A DNA stretch of 19,890 nt from CAZRIP01 sp964600165 (lineage in GTDB: Bacteria; Elusimicrobiota; Elusimicrobia; UBA1565; UBA9628), in NCBI GenBank assembly GCA_964600165.1, contig CAZRIP010000076.1, forward strand, positions 1 to 19,890, written 5' to 3'. The notes under the pieces are model-generated. The model did no database searches and was not told the origin of the DNA. It worked only from the letters and a program-made list of their open reading frames with translations. The position numbers and the translations under genes were made by a program. Positions 1 through 6,904 of the stretch are shown piece by piece; position 1 is the first letter of the stretch; every line of letters begins with the position of its first letter.

Positions 1-54
1 GGTCGCACGGCAGCCACGGGTCGCACGGCAGCCACGGGTCGCACGGCAGCCACG
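1..54 (+). repeat. Three tandem copies of an 18-bp unit
   Basis: The unit GGTCGCACGGCAGCCACG is repeated exactly three times without spacers, and a diverged continuation follows from 55. It may extend left of the window. It encodes the Ser-His-Gly repeats in the frame starting at position 3. The copies are contiguous and in phase with codons, so this is a coding repeat, probably expanded by slippage or unequal exchange. Confidence 0.95.
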
Positions 55-104
55 GTTCGCACGGCTCGCATTGCCGCGGCGGCTGGTGCTGCCCGAGGTG
101 CTAG
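1..104 (+). CDS. C-terminal end of a His-Gly-Ser repeat, Cys-rich peptide (candidate RiPP precursor), 5' partial
   Basis: The gene enters from beyond the left edge; the first complete codon is at 3 and TAG is at 102-104. The visible 33 residues are seven Ser-His-Gly triplets, one Ser-His-Cys, then RGGWCCPRC. The frame is chosen because Ser is written as both TCG and AGC, Gly as GGC, GGG and GGT, and His as CAC and CAT, while the triplet is never broken. The two other frames give six-residue repeats (GRTAAT, VARQPR) that lose their period after position 54. His-Xaa-Ser repeat proteins with paired radical SAM maturases (the Hxs system) are a known RiPP-like class, and radical SAM genes start 27 bp downstream, so a precursor role is inferred. 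The start and leader are not visible. A His/Cys-rich metal-binding protein is the main alternative. Confidence 0.72.
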   Translation, partial: SHGSHGSHGSHGSHGSHGSHGSHCRGGWCCPRC

Positions 105-114
105 AGAGGCGATG

Positions 115-124
115 AAGGACGAGG
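115..124 (+). promoter_or_regulatory. Ribosome-binding region for the first radical SAM gene
   Basis: Between the peptide stop (102-104) and the ATG at 132 lie AAGGA (115-119, spacing 12) and GAGG (121-124, spacing 7). Either could pair with 16S rRNA. The 27-bp gap holds no hairpin that I can see, so the peptide and the radical SAM gene are probably on one transcript. The two genes share a reading frame, but TAG at 102 and TGA at 126 separate them. Confidence 0.5.
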
Positions 125-131
125 CTGATCC

Positions 132-1256
132 ATGGCACCCGAAGGAGAGTCCTTTAGGACTCCCGATCATTTGGCGGTTTACCTCTCCAATAGCTGCAAC
201 TTGGCCTGCAGCTATTGCTACGTCTCGGTAAACCAGGGACCGGCGGTCCGTCCGACCTTCGCGCAGCTCAAGCAGTCGATCGACTTCTTCCTCAACGACG
301 TCGATCACCCGCACAAGAAGATCACGTTTCTCGGCGGCGAGCCGTTCGTCGAGTGGCCGCTGTTGACGAAGGCCGCGCGCTACGCGCGCGAGCAAGGCGG
401 CGACGAGCTCGTGCTGCAGACTTTCACCAACGGCACGCTCCTTTCCCCGGAGAAGATGGAGGTCTTAAACGACCTCGACCTTCACGTCACCATCAGCCTC
501 GACGGCCGCAAGAGCGCCAACGACAAGCATCGGGTGTACTATCGGGCGAAGGACCGATCCGTCTTCGACGACGTGATGGGACGTCTAGAAGGTCTCGATA
601 AGAGCCGCCTCGGCGTCAGCCTCGTCTTCACGTCCGCCACGGTCGAGGAGTTCCTGCAGAACGTCGACCATTTCTACCGGATGGGCTTTGGCCGCATCAC
701 GTTCAACCCGGAACTTTACGAGCTCTGGACGGAAGCCCGCCTCGACGTCATGCGCGCGCAGCTGCGCGCGTTCCGCAAGTTCTACAGGCTCGCGCTCGAG
801 AAGGGCCGGCCGTTCCAGATCCCGATCTTGTACGCCGTGCTCGCCAACGACGAGTCCAACAAGAAAGGCGTGAAGTGGTGGCACGACTGCCACAACGTGG
901 TGCTCGGCCCCGACGCGCACTACTACGCCTGCGACAAGGCGCTGACCTTCCCGATCGGGCAGGCGAAAGACCAACGGGTCGGCTCGGTGGAGAAGGGCAT
1001 GAAGTGGGAGCCGCGCCGCGAGCACTTCGACCGCGCGATCGCCGGCATCGAGCGCGCAGGCTACGGCAAGGACGAGTATTTTTGCCCGATGGGCGTCTAT
1101 TTCTACAGCGAGGAGGCGGGCCGAGAGCCCACGGAGCTCCTGTCGAACTTCGAGACGGTGGCCGCGACGTTCTCGGAAGGGCTGCTCGGCCTCGTCGACG
1201 ACCTCAAGGACAACCCGGTTTTTCAGGACCTCTATGTCCACGCGCGCGTCGTCTGA
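132..1256 (+). CDS. Radical SAM enzyme with SPASM/twitch-like C-terminus (peptide maturase candidate)
   Basis: This 374-residue protein should bind a [4Fe-4S] cluster and SAM to start radical chemistry on a substrate. The CX3CX2C motif is C22, C26, C29 (SCNLACSYC). GGEP lies at 68-71 and ISLDG at about 121-125. Toward the C-terminus, C253, C267 (in GPDAHYYACD) and C318 could hold part of an auxiliary cluster, as in SPASM or twitch maturases. It lies 27 bp after the His-Gly-Ser peptide and overlaps the next gene by 23 bp, which suggests that it acts on that peptide. Its closest relative here is the enzyme at 6901-7908, which shares the CNxACxYC...GP opening and the G-D-YYxCD segment. The family is certain, the reaction is not; cyclophane, thioether and epimerase chemistries are all possible. 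Confidence 0.93.
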   Translation: MAPEGESFRTPDHLAVYLSNSCNLACSYCYVSVNQGPAVRPTFAQLKQSIDFFLNDVDHPHKKITFLGGEPFVEWPLLTKAARYAREQGGDELVLQTFTNGTLLSPEKMEVLNDLDLHVTISLDGRKSANDKHRVYYRAKDRSVFDDVMGRLEGLDKSRLGVSLVFTSATVEEFLQNVDHFYRMGFGRITFNPELYELWTEARLDVMRAQLRAFRKFYRLALEKGRPFQIPILYAVLANDESNKKGVKWWHDCHNVVLGPDAHYYACDKALTFPIGQAKDQRVGSVEKGMKWEPRREHFDRAIAGIERAGYGKDEYFCPMGVYFYSEEAGREPTELLSNFETVAATFSEGLLGLVDDLKDNPVFQDLYVHARVV

Positions 1257-2349
1257 CCTCTCGGCTCTCGCGACCAACAAGGAGATCCGGCGCTTCAAAG
1301 TCGCGATCAACACGGCGTGCCCGCTGCGCTGCGACTACTGCTTCATCGACAAGGACTCGGGCGAGGTCGTGTCCTGGGGCGCCGTGAAGGGCCTCGTCAA
1401 GTTCATGCTGTCGTCGCCGGGCGAGGTCAAGAAGCTGCTCATCTACGGCGGCGAGCCGTTCCTCAAGTTCGACCTCGTCAAGGACGTCGCGCTCTACGCG
1501 CGCGAGGAGGCCGTGAAGGCCGGCAAGGACCTCGACCTCTCGATCTGCACGAGCGCGGGCCTGCCGATCAAGCGCGAGCAGCTGGAGTTCCTGCGCGAGC
1601 AGCGTTTCTTCCTGTCGGTGTCGCTCGACGGCGACGAGGAGACCCACGACGCGCACCGCGTCTTCAAGGGGGGGAAGGGCAGCTGGGCGACGGCTTCGAA
1701 GAACCTGCCCCAGATACTCGAGGTCATCGGCAAGCGCCGCGCGATGGCGATCCAATGCGTCCATCCCGACAACGTCGAGAAGATGCTCGACAACTTTCAG
1801 AAGCTCGTCGCGATGGGCTTCGAGAACGTCGAGGTCGAGGTGATCCACGGCTTCGGATGGAAGGAGAAGAAGCACCTCTTCCGCCCGATGCTGCGCCGGG
1901 TCCTTGATTGGATCCGGACCGAGGCGCGGGAGGGCCGCTTCCGCTTCCTCGTCTGCTCTCTCGTCCCGCTCATGCTCAAGGACGGGATCGTCCGCGAGGA
2001 CTGGTGTCCGTTCCACTCGTCGATGGAGTGCTACCCGGACGGCAAGTTCTCGTTCTACCCATTCGCCTTCGTCGATTGGGAGGGCCGCGCGCGCTCCGCC
2101 GTCGGGGACGCATTCTCTGGTGTACCCGACCGCTATAAGGCTTGCTCTTTCGACCTCAATTCCGAGCAGTGCAAGAACTGCACGTCCGACTATTATCGCA
2201 ACCCGACCGTCAACGAGGGCAACGACCCGTACCGCTGGCGCACGGAGATGGCGCGCGCCTTCATGGACGAGGTCGCGCTCGCGTCGAAGACCGATGCCTT
2301 GATGCGCGATTACTTGAAGGAGGCGCTCATCCGATGCCGCATCAGCTGA
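1234..2349 (+). CDS. Radical SAM/SPASM-type peptide maturase candidate
   Basis: The protein has 371 residues. The radical SAM cluster motif is C29, C33, C36 (ACPLRCDYC), followed by GGEP at 72-75 and SLDG at 130-133 with ETHDAHR behind it, as is usual in SPASM maturases. The C-terminal Cys set is fuller than in the first enzyme: C258, C266 (in MECYPDGKFSFYPF), C304, C313 and C316 (CKNC). That fits at least one auxiliary [4Fe-4S] cluster. ATG 1234 overlaps the previous gene by 23 bp and has AGGA at 1225-1228. The tandem pair of different radical SAM enzymes recalls the paired maturases HxsB and HxsC of His-Xaa-Ser systems, but I cannot assign it to either. Its substrate is inferred from context only. 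Confidence 0.93.
   Translation: MSTRASSDLSALATNKEIRRFKVAINTACPLRCDYCFIDKDSGEVVSWGAVKGLVKFMLSSPGEVKKLLIYGGEPFLKFDLVKDVALYAREEAVKAGKDLDLSICTSAGLPIKREQLEFLREQRFFLSVSLDGDEETHDAHRVFKGGKGSWATASKNLPQILEVIGKRRAMAIQCVHPDNVEKMLDNFQKLVAMGFENVEVEVIHGFGWKEKKHLFRPMLRRVLDWIRTEAREGRFRFLVCSLVPLMLKDGIVREDWCPFHSSMECYPDGKFSFYPFAFVDWEGRARSAVGDAFSGVPDRYKACSFDLNSEQCKNCTSDYYRNPTVNEGNDPYRWRTEMARAFMDEVALASKTDALMRDYLKEALIRCRIS
2317..2323 (+). promoter_or_regulatory. Ribosome-binding site deciding the start of the TPR-radical SAM gene
   Basis: AAGGAGG at 2317-2323 is 10 nt before ATG 2334 and lies inside the end of the preceding gene. The alternative ATG at 2382 is preceded only by GAAGTGAA, so 2334 is preferred. This places the palindrome at 2360-2374 inside the coding region. 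Confidence 0.7.
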
Positions 2350-5300
2350 CAATTCAAAGCGGTGCCAGGCACCGAAGTGAAATGTCGCTCCGCGGCTCGG
2401 GTTCGCTTTCGCTGTTGCTGCGCGGTTTGATCAAGGCGAACTTGATCCATCACCTGGCGCACACGGGCGGCAAGGCGACCTTGACGCGCATCGGGCGGGC
2501 GTGGAAGCCCGCGTTCGACTGGCTGCCGTCCGGCGGCCAGCCGTTCGACGAGCGCCTGGCGCCGCTTTTCGCCGGGCTCTGCGCGACGCCGACGCCGCAG
2601 TTGTTCCCCGAGCGCTTCCACGTCCTCGAAAAAGCCGCGGCCGCCGATCCCGAGTCCCTGTGGACGTGGGTGATCCTCGGCTTGAATTACCTGCGGCTCT
2701 GGGACGGCGACGCCTATTTCAAGCGCGCCCTGGAGTGCCTGGAGCGCGCCGTCGCGCTGCGTCCGGACTGGAGCTTCGGGTATCTCCTGAGGGGAGAAGC
2801 CAAGCGCTCCCTGCTCGACTACGACGGCGCGCTCGCCGATTACGACGCGGCGCTCGCGCGCGAGCCGAAGCTCGCTTGGGCGCACGCTTTCAAAGCGCGG
2901 GTCCTCTTTCAGAAACGGACCGATGCTCGCGATATCCGCTTGATGGATCGCGCCATCGGCCTCTCGCCGCGCGAAGGTTGGATGCGCTGCTGGCGCGGCG
3001 AGTCCCATCGTCGTCTCGGCCGGCTCGCCCGAGCGGGGCGCGATTTCCGCGACGGGTTGAAGCTCGACCCGCTCTACGACCAAGGCTACGGCTGGCGCGC
3101 GAAGCTGCTGGAAGCTCATGGCGAGCACGCGGAGGCCGCCCGCTCGCTCGCCAAGGGCATCGCCCTCTGCCCTGCTTTCGAAAAGGCCTACCGACAGCTC
3201 GTCCGCGTGCAGAAAGCGGCCGGCGACGTCGGCGCCGCGCTCAAGACTTTGGACCGGGCCGCGGCGCTCAACCATCGCAACGATTGGCTCGGCAACTGGC
3301 GGGTCGAAGGCCACGTCGACGACGAGGCCGGCCGCGCCGCGCTGGCGCTGCTGGAAAAGCGCCCGAGGGACGCTCGCGCCCGGGCCTGGCGCGCGGAGAC
3401 CCTGCTCCAGCTGGGCCGGCTCGACGAGGCGCTGGCCGCGCTCTCGGATAACGACCCATGGTCGCTCGCATGGCGCGGGGAATGCCTCGTGCGCATGGGG
3501 CGGCCGGCCGACGCGCTCGTCGCCCTCGATGAAGCGGCGCGGGGCGATCCTTCTTACGGCCGCGCCTGGGCCTGGCGCGGACGGGCGCGCGCGCTGCTCG
3601 GTGACTGGACGGCCGCCGTCGGCGACTTCGACCGCGCGCTGGCGGCGCGGCGCGTGGAGTACGCGTGGATCTTCGGCTGGCGCGGCGAGGCCAAGCTCGA
3701 GCTCGGCCGCCTGCCCGAGGCGCTGGCGGACCTCGACGCCGCGGTGCTGCTCGACGCCGGCTGCAAGTCGTTCTATCTGTGGCGCGCGAAGGCGCGCCGC
3801 GCGGCCGGCGACGAGCGCGGCTGCCGCGACGATCTGCTGCGCGCCGCCGACGGCGAGTTCCCGTGGCGCGCGCTGGTGGAGGCCGAGGAGCGCCGCCGCG
3901 AGGGCGCCCACCGCGAGGCTTACGAGCTGCTTTCGCCGGTCGTCGAACGCCTCGGCGCGGGCGCGCGCTGGCTTTATCTGCTGCGCTACCGGCTGCGGCG
4001 CGAGGCCGGTTTGCCAGGCGCGGCGCGCGACCTCGACACGGCTTTCCGCGGCGACGCCGATCCCTCGTGGCTCTTCGCCCTCGGGCCGGCTCCGTCGGCT
4101 CCGGAAGGCGCGGCGCTGTTCCAGGACGAGGCGTTCGTCGACGCCGGCGCGCTCGCTTACGCGGGCCAGGCGCGGCTCAAGCGCGGCGACGCGTCGGGCC
4201 TCGAGCTGCTGCGGCGCGCGGCCTACGTCGAGCCTCGCGGCTGGATCCTGGCTTGGCTCGGCGAGGCCGAGCGCCAGGCGGGACGCCGCGAGGCCGCGCT
4301 CGCGGCCTTCGACCGCGCCGTCGCCGTCGATCCCCGCTACGACAACGCCTACGCTTGGCGCGGCGGCGTGAGCCTGGCGCAGGGCGACGCGGCGGGCGCG
4401 GCCGCCGATCTGGAGCGCGCGCTGGCGCTGCGAAAGACCCCGCGCGCGCATCGCGACCTGGCCAAGGCGCGCGCCGCGCTCGGCGATTGGAAGGGCGCGC
4501 TCGAAAGCCAGAAAGCCGCCGCGCGCCTCGACCCGGAGCTCGGCTTCGACGCCGATCTGGCGAAAGCTCCCGATCTGCCGATGATCCGCGCTTGGCGCGG
4601 CGAGCGGCTGCTGCGCGAGGGCAAGCCGCGCGAGGCCTTGGCGCTGCTCGAGAAAGCGGGCAAGCTTCCGTGGGCGCTCGCGTTCCGCTCCGAGGCCCGG
4701 CTCGCGCTGGGCGACGCGGAGGGCGCGGCGCGCGACGCCGCGGCCGCTCGCCGCCTCGACCCGCGCTGCGCCCGCGCCTTCGAGGCCGAGGCGCGCGCGC
4801 GGCTCTCGCTCGGCTCTTCGAGGGACGCGCTCGCAGCGGCGAGCAAAGCCGCGCGCCTCGCGCCTTACTCCGCGCGGCTCAAGCTTCTCGCCGCGAAAGC
4901 CGCGGCCGCCTGCGGCGCGAAGGCGCGCGCGCGCGCGCTGGCGGAGAAGAGCCTGGCGCTTTGCGCGCGCTATCCCGAGGCCGAGGCGTTCCTGCGCGAC
5001 CTCGCCGCGCCCGCGCCGTCCGAGGTGAAGTGGCTGGAGTTCTTCGTCAACTACGGCTGCAACGCGAAGTGCCCGTTCTGCTTCAACCCGCCGGACGCCT
5101 CGCCGGAGCTCGAGGCCGGCCTTCCCTTCGGGGAGCTGGCGCGCCGCATGTACGCCGGCTACGCCGAGGGCTATCGCGGCGTCAAGTTCATCGGCGGCGA
5201 GGTCACGATCCGGGAGGACTTGCCGAAGCTCCTCGCGCTCGCGCGCAAGATCGGCTTCCAGCGCGTGCAGCTGACGACCAACGGCATCCGCTTGGCGGAC

Positions 5301-5969
5301 GCGCGCTACGCGTCGCGGCTGGTGCGCCTCGGGGTCGATACCGTGCGCTTCTCGGTGCACGGACATACTCCTGAGCTTCATGATCGCCTCGTCGCCGTTC
5401 CCGGCGCGCTGCGCAAGATCGAGCTCGCTGCGTCCCATTTGCGCGCGGCGGGCGTCTCGTCGCTCGGGATCAACTACGTCTTGAACCGGATCAACGCCGC
5501 GGCGCTGCCGGAGACGCTGCTTTATTTCAAGAACGTCCTGCGGATCGACGACGTCATCGTCTATTTCCTGCGCTACCAAGGCTTCGGCGCGCTGCCGGAG
5601 AACAAAGCGCTGCTCAAGCTTTCGATGACGGTGGCCGCGGAGCGCGTGCGGGCGGGTTTCGCCGCGCTGCGCCGAGACGGCGCGCGCGCCTTCCCGGCGC
5701 TGATCCACTTCACGCCGTGCGCGATCCCGGAGCTCGCCGAGCACATGCTCGATTGGAAGCGCGACGACGCAGATCTCGACCGAGTCACGATGCCCGACGG
5801 CGGCGGCGGCCGCATCGCCGACGTCACCAACAGCGGCAAGCGTCCCGTCGCCGCTTGCGCGCGCTGCGAACTGCGCGACTCCTGCCTCGGCGTCGAGCAG
5901 AACTACGCGGCCGAATACGGCGAGTCCGAGTTCCAGCCGATCCGAAAGGGCGTGGAGGCCGCCTCGTGA
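2334..5969 (+). CDS. Giant TPR array fused to a radical SAM domain
   Basis: The protein has 1211 residues from ATG 2334. Residues from about 90 to 890 are TPR-like repeats of about 34 residues, many with a Trp-Arg-Gly in helix A and LDRA/LDPxY at the end. A radical SAM domain fills about 897-1211: C909, C913, C916 (GCNAKCPFC), GGEV at 954-957 in place of the common GGEP, a SVHG strand, then C1129 (TPCAIPE) and a C1175-C1178-C1184 tail that could bind a second cluster. The radical SAM part is a close paralog of the next gene, which overlaps by 4 bp. The TPR part shares a distinctive NHRxDWLG segment with the free TPR protein at 12299-13849. TPR arrays bind peptides or proteins, so this probably tethers catalysis to a substrate or to the other TPR proteins (inference). 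Start at 2382 remains possible (1195 residues). Confidence 0.92.
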   Translation: MPHQLTIQSGARHRSEMSLRGSGSLSLLLRGLIKANLIHHLAHTGGKATLTRIGRAWKPAFDWLPSGGQPFDERLAPLFAGLCATPTPQLFPERFHVLEKAAAADPESLWTWVILGLNYLRLWDGDAYFKRALECLERAVALRPDWSFGYLLRGEAKRSLLDYDGALADYDAALAREPKLAWAHAFKARVLFQKRTDARDIRLMDRAIGLSPREGWMRCWRGESHRRLGRLARAGRDFRDGLKLDPLYDQGYGWRAKLLEAHGEHAEAARSLAKGIALCPAFEKAYRQLVRVQKAAGDVGAALKTLDRAAALNHRNDWLGNWRVEGHVDDEAGRAALALLEKRPRDARARAWRAETLLQLGRLDEALAALSDNDPWSLAWRGECLVRMGRPADALVALDEAARGDPSYGRAWAWRGRARALLGDWTAAVGDFDRALAARRVEYAWIFGWRGEAKLELGRLPEALADLDAAVLLDAGCKSFYLWRAKARRAAGDERGCRDDLLRAADGEFPWRALVEAEERRREGAHREAYELLSPVVERLGAGARWLYLLRYRLRREAGLPGAARDLDTAFRGDADPSWLFALGPAPSAPEGAALFQDEAFVDAGALAYAGQARLKRGDASGLELLRRAAYVEPRGWILAWLGEAERQAGRREAALAAFDRAVAVDPRYDNAYAWRGGVSLAQGDAAGAAADLERALALRKTPRAHRDLAKARAALGDWKGALESQKAAARLDPELGFDADLAKAPDLPMIRAWRGERLLREGKPREALALLEKAGKLPWALAFRSEARLALGDAEGAARDAAAARRLDPRCARAFEAEARARLSLGSSRDALAAASKAARLAPYSARLKLLAAKAAAACGAKARARALAEKSLALCARYPEAEAFLRDLAAPAPSEVKWLEFFVNYGCNAKCPFCFNPPDASPELEAGLPFGELARRMYAGYAEGYRGVKFIGGEVTIREDLPKLLALARKIGFQRVQLTTNGIRLADARYASRLVRLGVDTVRFSVHGHTPELHDRLVAVPGALRKIELAASHLRAAGVSSLGINYVLNRINAAALPETLLYFKNVLRIDDVIVYFLRYQGFGALPENKALLKLSMTVAAERVRAGFAALRRDGARAFPALIHFTPCAIPELAEHMLDWKRDDADLDRVTMPDGGGGRIADVTNSGKRPVAACARCELRDSCLGVEQNYAAEYGESEFQPIRKGVEAAS
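2360..2374. repeat. 15-base perfect palindrome near the start of the TPR-radical SAM gene
   Basis: CGGTGCC-A-GGCACCG, with arms of 7 and a single central base. It lies just after the stop of the preceding gene and encodes residues 9 to 14 (SGARHR) if ATG 2334 is used. From memory, GGTGCC-GGCACC palindromes recur in many GC-rich bacterial genomes as REP-like elements, but I cannot check this here. It could also fold in the mRNA near the alternative start at 2382. Confidence 0.7.
5954..5958 (+). promoter_or_regulatory. Ribosome-binding site deciding the GTG start at 5966
   Basis: GGAGG is 7 nt before GTG 5966. The GTG overlaps the TGA of the preceding gene (GTGA), a classic translational coupling junction. 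The open frame extends much further upstream, but only as a shadow of the gene before it. Confidence 0.75.
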
Positions 5970-6904
5970 AGACGACGGCCCCCGTCCACGAGCTTTTCCT
6001 CAACTACGCGTGCAACGCCAAGTGTCCGTTCTGCTACAATCCGCCGATCACGCAGGAGCTGCTGCGCCTCGACCTCTCCTTCGAGCAGGCCGCCGCGAGC
6101 CTCTATAAGGCGGCCAAGGCGGGCCGCACGCGCCTGAACCTGCACGGCGGCGAAGTCACGCTGCGCGACGACCTGGCCAAGCTCGTGGCGCTCGCGCGCA
6201 AGCTGGGCTTCTCGCAGATCACGCTCGTCACCAACGGCATCCGCTTGGGCTACCCCGAGTACGTCGAGAGCCTCGTCGAGTCCGGCCTGACCCACGTGAG
6301 GATCTCCGTCCACGCCGCCGACGCGAAGACTCACGACGAGATCGTGGCGATCCCCGGCGCCTACGAGAAGGTCCTCAAGGCCGTGGGCAACGTGCGCGAC
6401 GCCGATATCCCGCTCGGCCTGAACTTCGTCATCATCAAGAAGAACCTCGCGAAGCTCCCCGACTTTTTGTCCTACTTCTGCGGCGAGCTCAAGGTCGACG
6501 ACGTCATCCTCTACTTTCCGCACCTGCGCGGCATGATGGCCTTGAACGCCGATCGGGAGGCCCCGACGTACGCAGAGTCTGCTCCGTTTATTAAAAAAGG
6601 CTTCGCGCGCCTGGGCCGAGCCCGCGAGTCCGTCCTGCTCGCCAATTTCCCGCCGTGCGCGCTGCCGGAGCTGGCCGACCGCATGCTCGACTGGGCGCGC
6701 GACGACCACGCGCCCGCGGACATGACGCACCCCGAGGGCTTCTCGGAAGACGTCGGCGAGATGAAGGACGGGCAGCGCGCGCCCGTTCCCGCCTGCGCGG
6801 CCTGCGCGCTCGAGCCGCGCTGCCTCGGCGTCGAGCGCGAGTACGTCGCGCGCCGCGGCGCGGGCGAGTTCGCTCCGGTCAAGAAGGAGCCTGCGCGGAC
6901 ATGA
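5966..6904 (+). CDS. Stand-alone radical SAM enzyme, paralog of the fused domain before it
   Basis: The protein has 312 residues from GTG 5966. The cluster motif is C16, C20, C23 (ACNAKCPFC), then GGEV at 61-64, TNGIRLG at about 89-95, SVHA at 114-117, C231 (FPPCALPELADRMLDW) and a C277-C280-C286 tail (CxxCx5C). These match the fused domain at 2334-5969 one for one, including the GGEV variant and the tail spacing, so the two arose by duplication. The tail may hold an auxiliary cluster. Overlaps of 4 bp on both sides imply tight co-translation, so the pair may work as a complex, with the fused copy bringing in the TPR array (inference). The reaction is not known. Confidence 0.92.
   Translation: MKTTAPVHELFLNYACNAKCPFCYNPPITQELLRLDLSFEQAAASLYKAAKAGRTRLNLHGGEVTLRDDLAKLVALARKLGFSQITLVTNGIRLGYPEYVESLVESGLTHVRISVHAADAKTHDEIVAIPGAYEKVLKAVGNVRDADIPLGLNFVIIKKNLAKLPDFLSYFCGELKVDDVILYFPHLRGMMALNADREAPTYAESAPFIKKGFARLGRARESVLLANFPPCALPELADRMLDWARDDHAPADMTHPEGFSEDVGEMKDGQRAPVPACAACALEPRCLGVEREYVARRGAGEFAPVKKEPART

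Noticed and set aside
1..104. A CRISPR array
   Set aside because: The 18-bp units are contiguous with no spacers and are in phase with a coding frame.
102..132. Read-through fusion of the repeat peptide to the first radical SAM enzyme, as both are in the same frame
   Set aside because: There are two in-frame stops (TAG 102-104, TGA 126-128) and a plausible ribosome-binding site before ATG 132. I see no support for recoding.
1..231. The two other open frames through the 18-bp repeat, giving GRTAAT or VARQPR repeats
   Set aside because: Their six-residue period decays after position 54, and one runs into the radical SAM gene in a different frame. Only the frame from position 3 keeps a three-residue period through synonymous changes.
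132..1256. Assigning hxsB/hxsC gene symbols to the first two radical SAM enzymes
   Set aside because: The context is similar (His-Xaa-Ser repeat, paired radical SAM), but I cannot match family-specific residues, and the TPR and halogenase genes are not part of the known system as I understand it.
2310..5744. A 1144-residue open frame on the minus strand opposite the TPR-radical SAM gene
   Set aside because: It is Arg/Ala/Glu-rich low-complexity sequence without domains and mirrors the GC-rich codons of the plus-strand gene, whose TPR and radical SAM motifs are unmistakable.
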